NCBI GenBank assembly: GCA_904399395.1 | Contig: CAJFPJ010000074.1 | Coordinates: forward strand, 1 to 35,613 | Reading direction: 5' to 3' | DNA from: an uncultured Clostridia bacterium | GTDB lineage: Bacteria; Bacillota; Clostridia; Oscillospirales; Acutalibacteraceae | DNA length: 35,613 bases | In this document: piece after piece, positions 34,006 to 35,613 of the stretch | Layout of the letters: each line of letters opens with the position of its first letter | Position numbering within the stretch: position 1 is the first letter of the stretch | Position numbers and translations under genes: made by a program | The notes under the pieces: model-generated | The model's database searches: none | What the model was told of the DNA's origin: nothing | The model's input: only the letters and a program-made list of their open reading frames with translations

Positions 34006-34608
34006 ATGGCCTCCTACACGGTTGCGCCCCTTTCCCGGCTGGTGGATGAATTTGAATCTCTGCCGGGAATCGGGCATAAAAGCGCCCAACGCCTGGCATA
34101 TCATGTGATTGGCCTCTCAAAGGAAAAGGCGGAAGAGCTGGCGTCCTCCATATTAGACGCCCATGAAAAAATCCATTACTGCCGCATCTGCTGCAATCTG
34201 ACGGATCAGGAGCTCTGCCCTATCTGCCGGAATGAGGAGCGGGATAAAAGCGTGATCTGCGTTGTGGAAGACCCCAGAGACGTTATGGCTCTGGAAAGGA
34301 CCCATGAATTTCACGCGGTATACCATGTGCTCCACGGGGCGATTTCCCCGCTGAGCGGCGTGGGGCCGGATCAACTCTGCATCAAAGAGCTTCTGGCCCG
34401 GCTTTCCAACAATGAGGTGAAAGAAGTCATTATGGCTACCAACCCCACTGTGGAGGGCGAGGCCACCGCCATGTACATCTCCCGCCTTCTCAAGCCCATG
34501 GGTATCAAAGTGACCCGGCTGGCTTACGGGATCCCTGTTGGCGGCGATCTGGAATACGCAGATGAAGTGACCCTTTCCCGGGCGATTGAGGGGCGCAACG
34601 AAATCTGA
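34006..34608 (+). CDS. recR: Recombination protein RecR
   Basis: The 200-aa product has a helix-hairpin-helix ([15 protein letters not shown], about 19-33), a four-Cys zinc finger ([16 protein letters not shown], about 58-73) and a Toprim domain starting [15 protein letters not shown], with the later conserved [13 protein letters not shown]. It acts with RecO and RecF to load RecA at gaps. The ATG is one base after the preceding stop. Confidence 0.98.
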   Translation: MASYTVAPLSRLVDEFESLPGIGHKSAQRLAYHVIGLSKEKAEELASSILDAHEKIHYCRICCNLTDQELCPICRNEERDKSVICVVEDPRDVMALERTHEFHAVYHVLHGAISPLSGVGPDQLCIKELLARLSNNEVKEVIMATNPTVEGEATAMYISRLLKPMGIKVTRLAYGIPVGGDLEYADEVTLSRAIEGRNEI

Positions 34609-34618
34609 CAGGTTTCGC

Positions 34619-34647
34619 TTGCCTCTCTCCCCTCTTTATGCTATACT
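34619..34647 (+). promoter_or_regulatory. Promoter for smpB (and probably ssrA)
   Basis: TTGCCT (34619-34624) and TATACT (34642-34647) are 17 bases apart, about 90 bases before the smpB start. Confidence 0.65.
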
Positions 34648-34735
34648 GAGGGATACAAAACTGCGGTCTTTTCTTTGATGAAAAGCAGCAGAAAGAAGAA
34701 ATCAGGCGCAAAACACAAAGGAAGGAGGGCTTTGT

Positions 34736-35200
34736 ATGGCCAATAGTTCCCTGAAAACCATTGCGCAGAATAAAAAAGCCTTCCATGATTACTTTGTGGA
34801 GGAAAGCCTAGAAGCAGGTATTGAGCTCTGCGGAACAGAAGTAAAATCCTTGCGGCGGGGCCAGTGTAATCTCAAAGATTCCTGGTGTTCGGTGGTAAAG
34901 GGAGAGCTCCTTCTCAACGGGATGCACATCAGTCCCTATGACCACGGGAATATTTTTAACAAAGATCCCCTTCGTGTGCGCAAGCTTCTTCTGCATAAAA
35001 AGGAGATTCTTCGGCTTTTCGGCCTTGTAAAGCAAAATGGCTATTCCCTGATTCCCCTTTCTCTCTACTTTAAAGGGAGTCTTGTAAAAGTGCAGGTAGG
35101 TCTCTGCAAAGGCAAAAAACTGTATGACAAACGGGCCGATATGGCCGCCCGTGACGCCAAACGGGATATTGACCGGGCCATAAAAGAAAAGAACCGCTGA
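34736..35200 (+). CDS. smpB: SsrA-binding protein SmpB
   Basis: The 154-aa product has the SmpB core: the N-terminal [19 protein letters not shown], the [17 protein letters not shown] region that binds tm[11 protein letters not shown], and a Lys/Arg-rich C-terminal tail that reaches into the ribosome. It carries tmRNA to stalled ribosomes. The start follows GGAAGGAGG. Its stop is only 16 bases before tmRNA, and a GAACCGC/GCGGTTC hairpin spans the stop codon, which fits joint transcription and cleavage. Confidence 0.98.
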   Translation: MANSSLKTIAQNKKAFHDYFVEESLEAGIELCGTEVKSLRRGQCNLKDSWCSVVKGELLLNGMHISPYDHGNIFNKDPLRVRKLLLHKKEILRLFGLVKQNGYSLIPLSLYFKGSLVKVQVGLCKGKKLYDKRADMAARDAKRDIDRAIKEKNR

Positions 35201-35216
35201 AAAGCGGTTCCCATAT

Positions 35217-35564
35217 GGGGATGTAAAGGTTTCGACGGGGGCTGTAAGCCTTGGTAAGCGAGCAGCGGTGCGGACCCGCTATAAAAGCCGCAACTTTAAA
35301 ATTAAACGACAACAAAACTGTTGCGTACGCAGCCTAATTAGGCTGCCGTCTTACCTGGGAGGACCACGGCCCGGGATAAGGCGTCGATGAGTGGTGCACG
35401 TGAATGCTGGAACGCCTTTACCAGCATCATGACCTAAAGGCTACTAAACTCCGGAGCCTGCCTGTGGGCGCCGGAGAGAGGGAATGACAAAACACAGGCT
35501 ACGCTCGTAGAAAGCCTTGGTAAGCGGTTTTCGGACGCGGGTTCGATTCCCGCCATCTCCACCA
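35217..35564 (+). ncRNA. ssrA: tmRNA (transfer-messenger RNA)
   Basis: The 5' end GGGGATGTAAAGGTTTCGAC pairs with the 3' end CATCTCC before ACCA, and the T-arm GGGTTCGATTCCCGCC is intact. The tag frame (35305-35334) reads NDNKTVAYAA before TAA (35335-35337), probably preceded by Ala from the charged tmRNA; the resume codon is inferred. With SmpB it rescues stalled ribosomes and tags the protein for proteolysis. No separate promoter is seen in the 16 bases before it. Confidence 0.97.
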
Positions 35565-35566
35565 TG

Positions 35567-35600
35567 AAGGGTTGACAAAAAAGATGTCAACCCTTTTTTC
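35567..35600 (+). terminator. Terminator after tmRNA
   Basis: An 11-bp perfect stem (AAGGGTTGACA with TGTCAACCCTT) is followed by TTTTC. It ends the smpB-ssrA transcript. Confidence 0.93.
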
Positions 35601-35613
35601 TTAGTATTCATGC

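Noticed and set aside
1-35613. CRISPR arrays, insertion sequences, prophage genes
   Set aside because: No repeat-spacer pattern, transposase, integrase or phage structural gene was seen on either strand.

Overview
The window looks like the chromosome of an anaerobic Clostridia-type Firmicute, probably a gut Oscillospiraceae or Lachnospiraceae relative. This is inferred from the SRP RNA-dnaX-YbaB/EbfC-recR order, a T-box-controlled valS, strong AGGAGG ribosome sites, a serine-rich lipoprotein and polysaccharide deacetylase, and a cluster of intracellular-looking glycoside hydrolases. No species can be named from the sequence alone.

Layout. 1-1.9 kb is an AT-rich accessory patch. It holds two doubtful tiny ORFs and a 351-aa protein that resembles BtrH-N/C39-like cysteine-peptidase-fold proteins. 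1.9-5.5 kb (minus strand) holds a two-gene membrane operon (DUF2871 plus a small membrane protein) with a long palindrome-bearing leader, then a MATE transporter/cytidylate-kinase-like pair behind a consensus promoter and a terminator-like hairpin in the leader. 5.5-6.2 kb is a graveyard: a GlcG/HbpS-family pseudogene with two frame breaks, and a coding-like fragment. 6.3-13.6 kb (plus strand) is the most accessory-looking part: a lipoprotein with a His/Cys tail, a second BtrH-N-like paralogue, two coupled micro-ORFs, a pair of ABC exporter half-transporters, and a zinc-ribbon protein whose membrane half lies in the -1 frame after an A-AAA-AAC slippery site.

13.7-19.0 kb holds glycan-degradation genes on the minus strand (GH35, GH31) with a conserved-looking small ORF between them. 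19.1-24.1 kb is housekeeping on the minus strand: a T-box leader, valS, a DUF6054-like gene and folC. 24.1-27.9 kb has a LURP-one/tubby-like protein, a Na/Pi cotransporter with a PhoU-like tail, and a divergent DUF3810 metalloprotease-like membrane protein. 27.9-31.1 kb has a P-loop kinase remnant, a GH5-like hydrolase and a membrane-anchored polysaccharide deacetylase. 31.2-35.6 kb (plus strand) is core: SRP RNA, dnaX, YbaB/EbfC, recR, smpB and tmRNA.

How the genes may work together. The GH35, GH31 and GH5 enzymes have no recognisable signal peptides, so they probably act on imported oligosaccharides, although no sugar transporter is in the window. The end of the window is the standard set for co-translational targeting (SRP RNA), DNA replication and recombination (dnaX, ebfC, recR) and ribosome rescue (smpB, ssrA). 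The 6.3-13.6 kb block could be an export or small-peptide system built around the paired exporter, the BtrH-N-like proteins and the micro-ORFs. This is an inference from gene context only.
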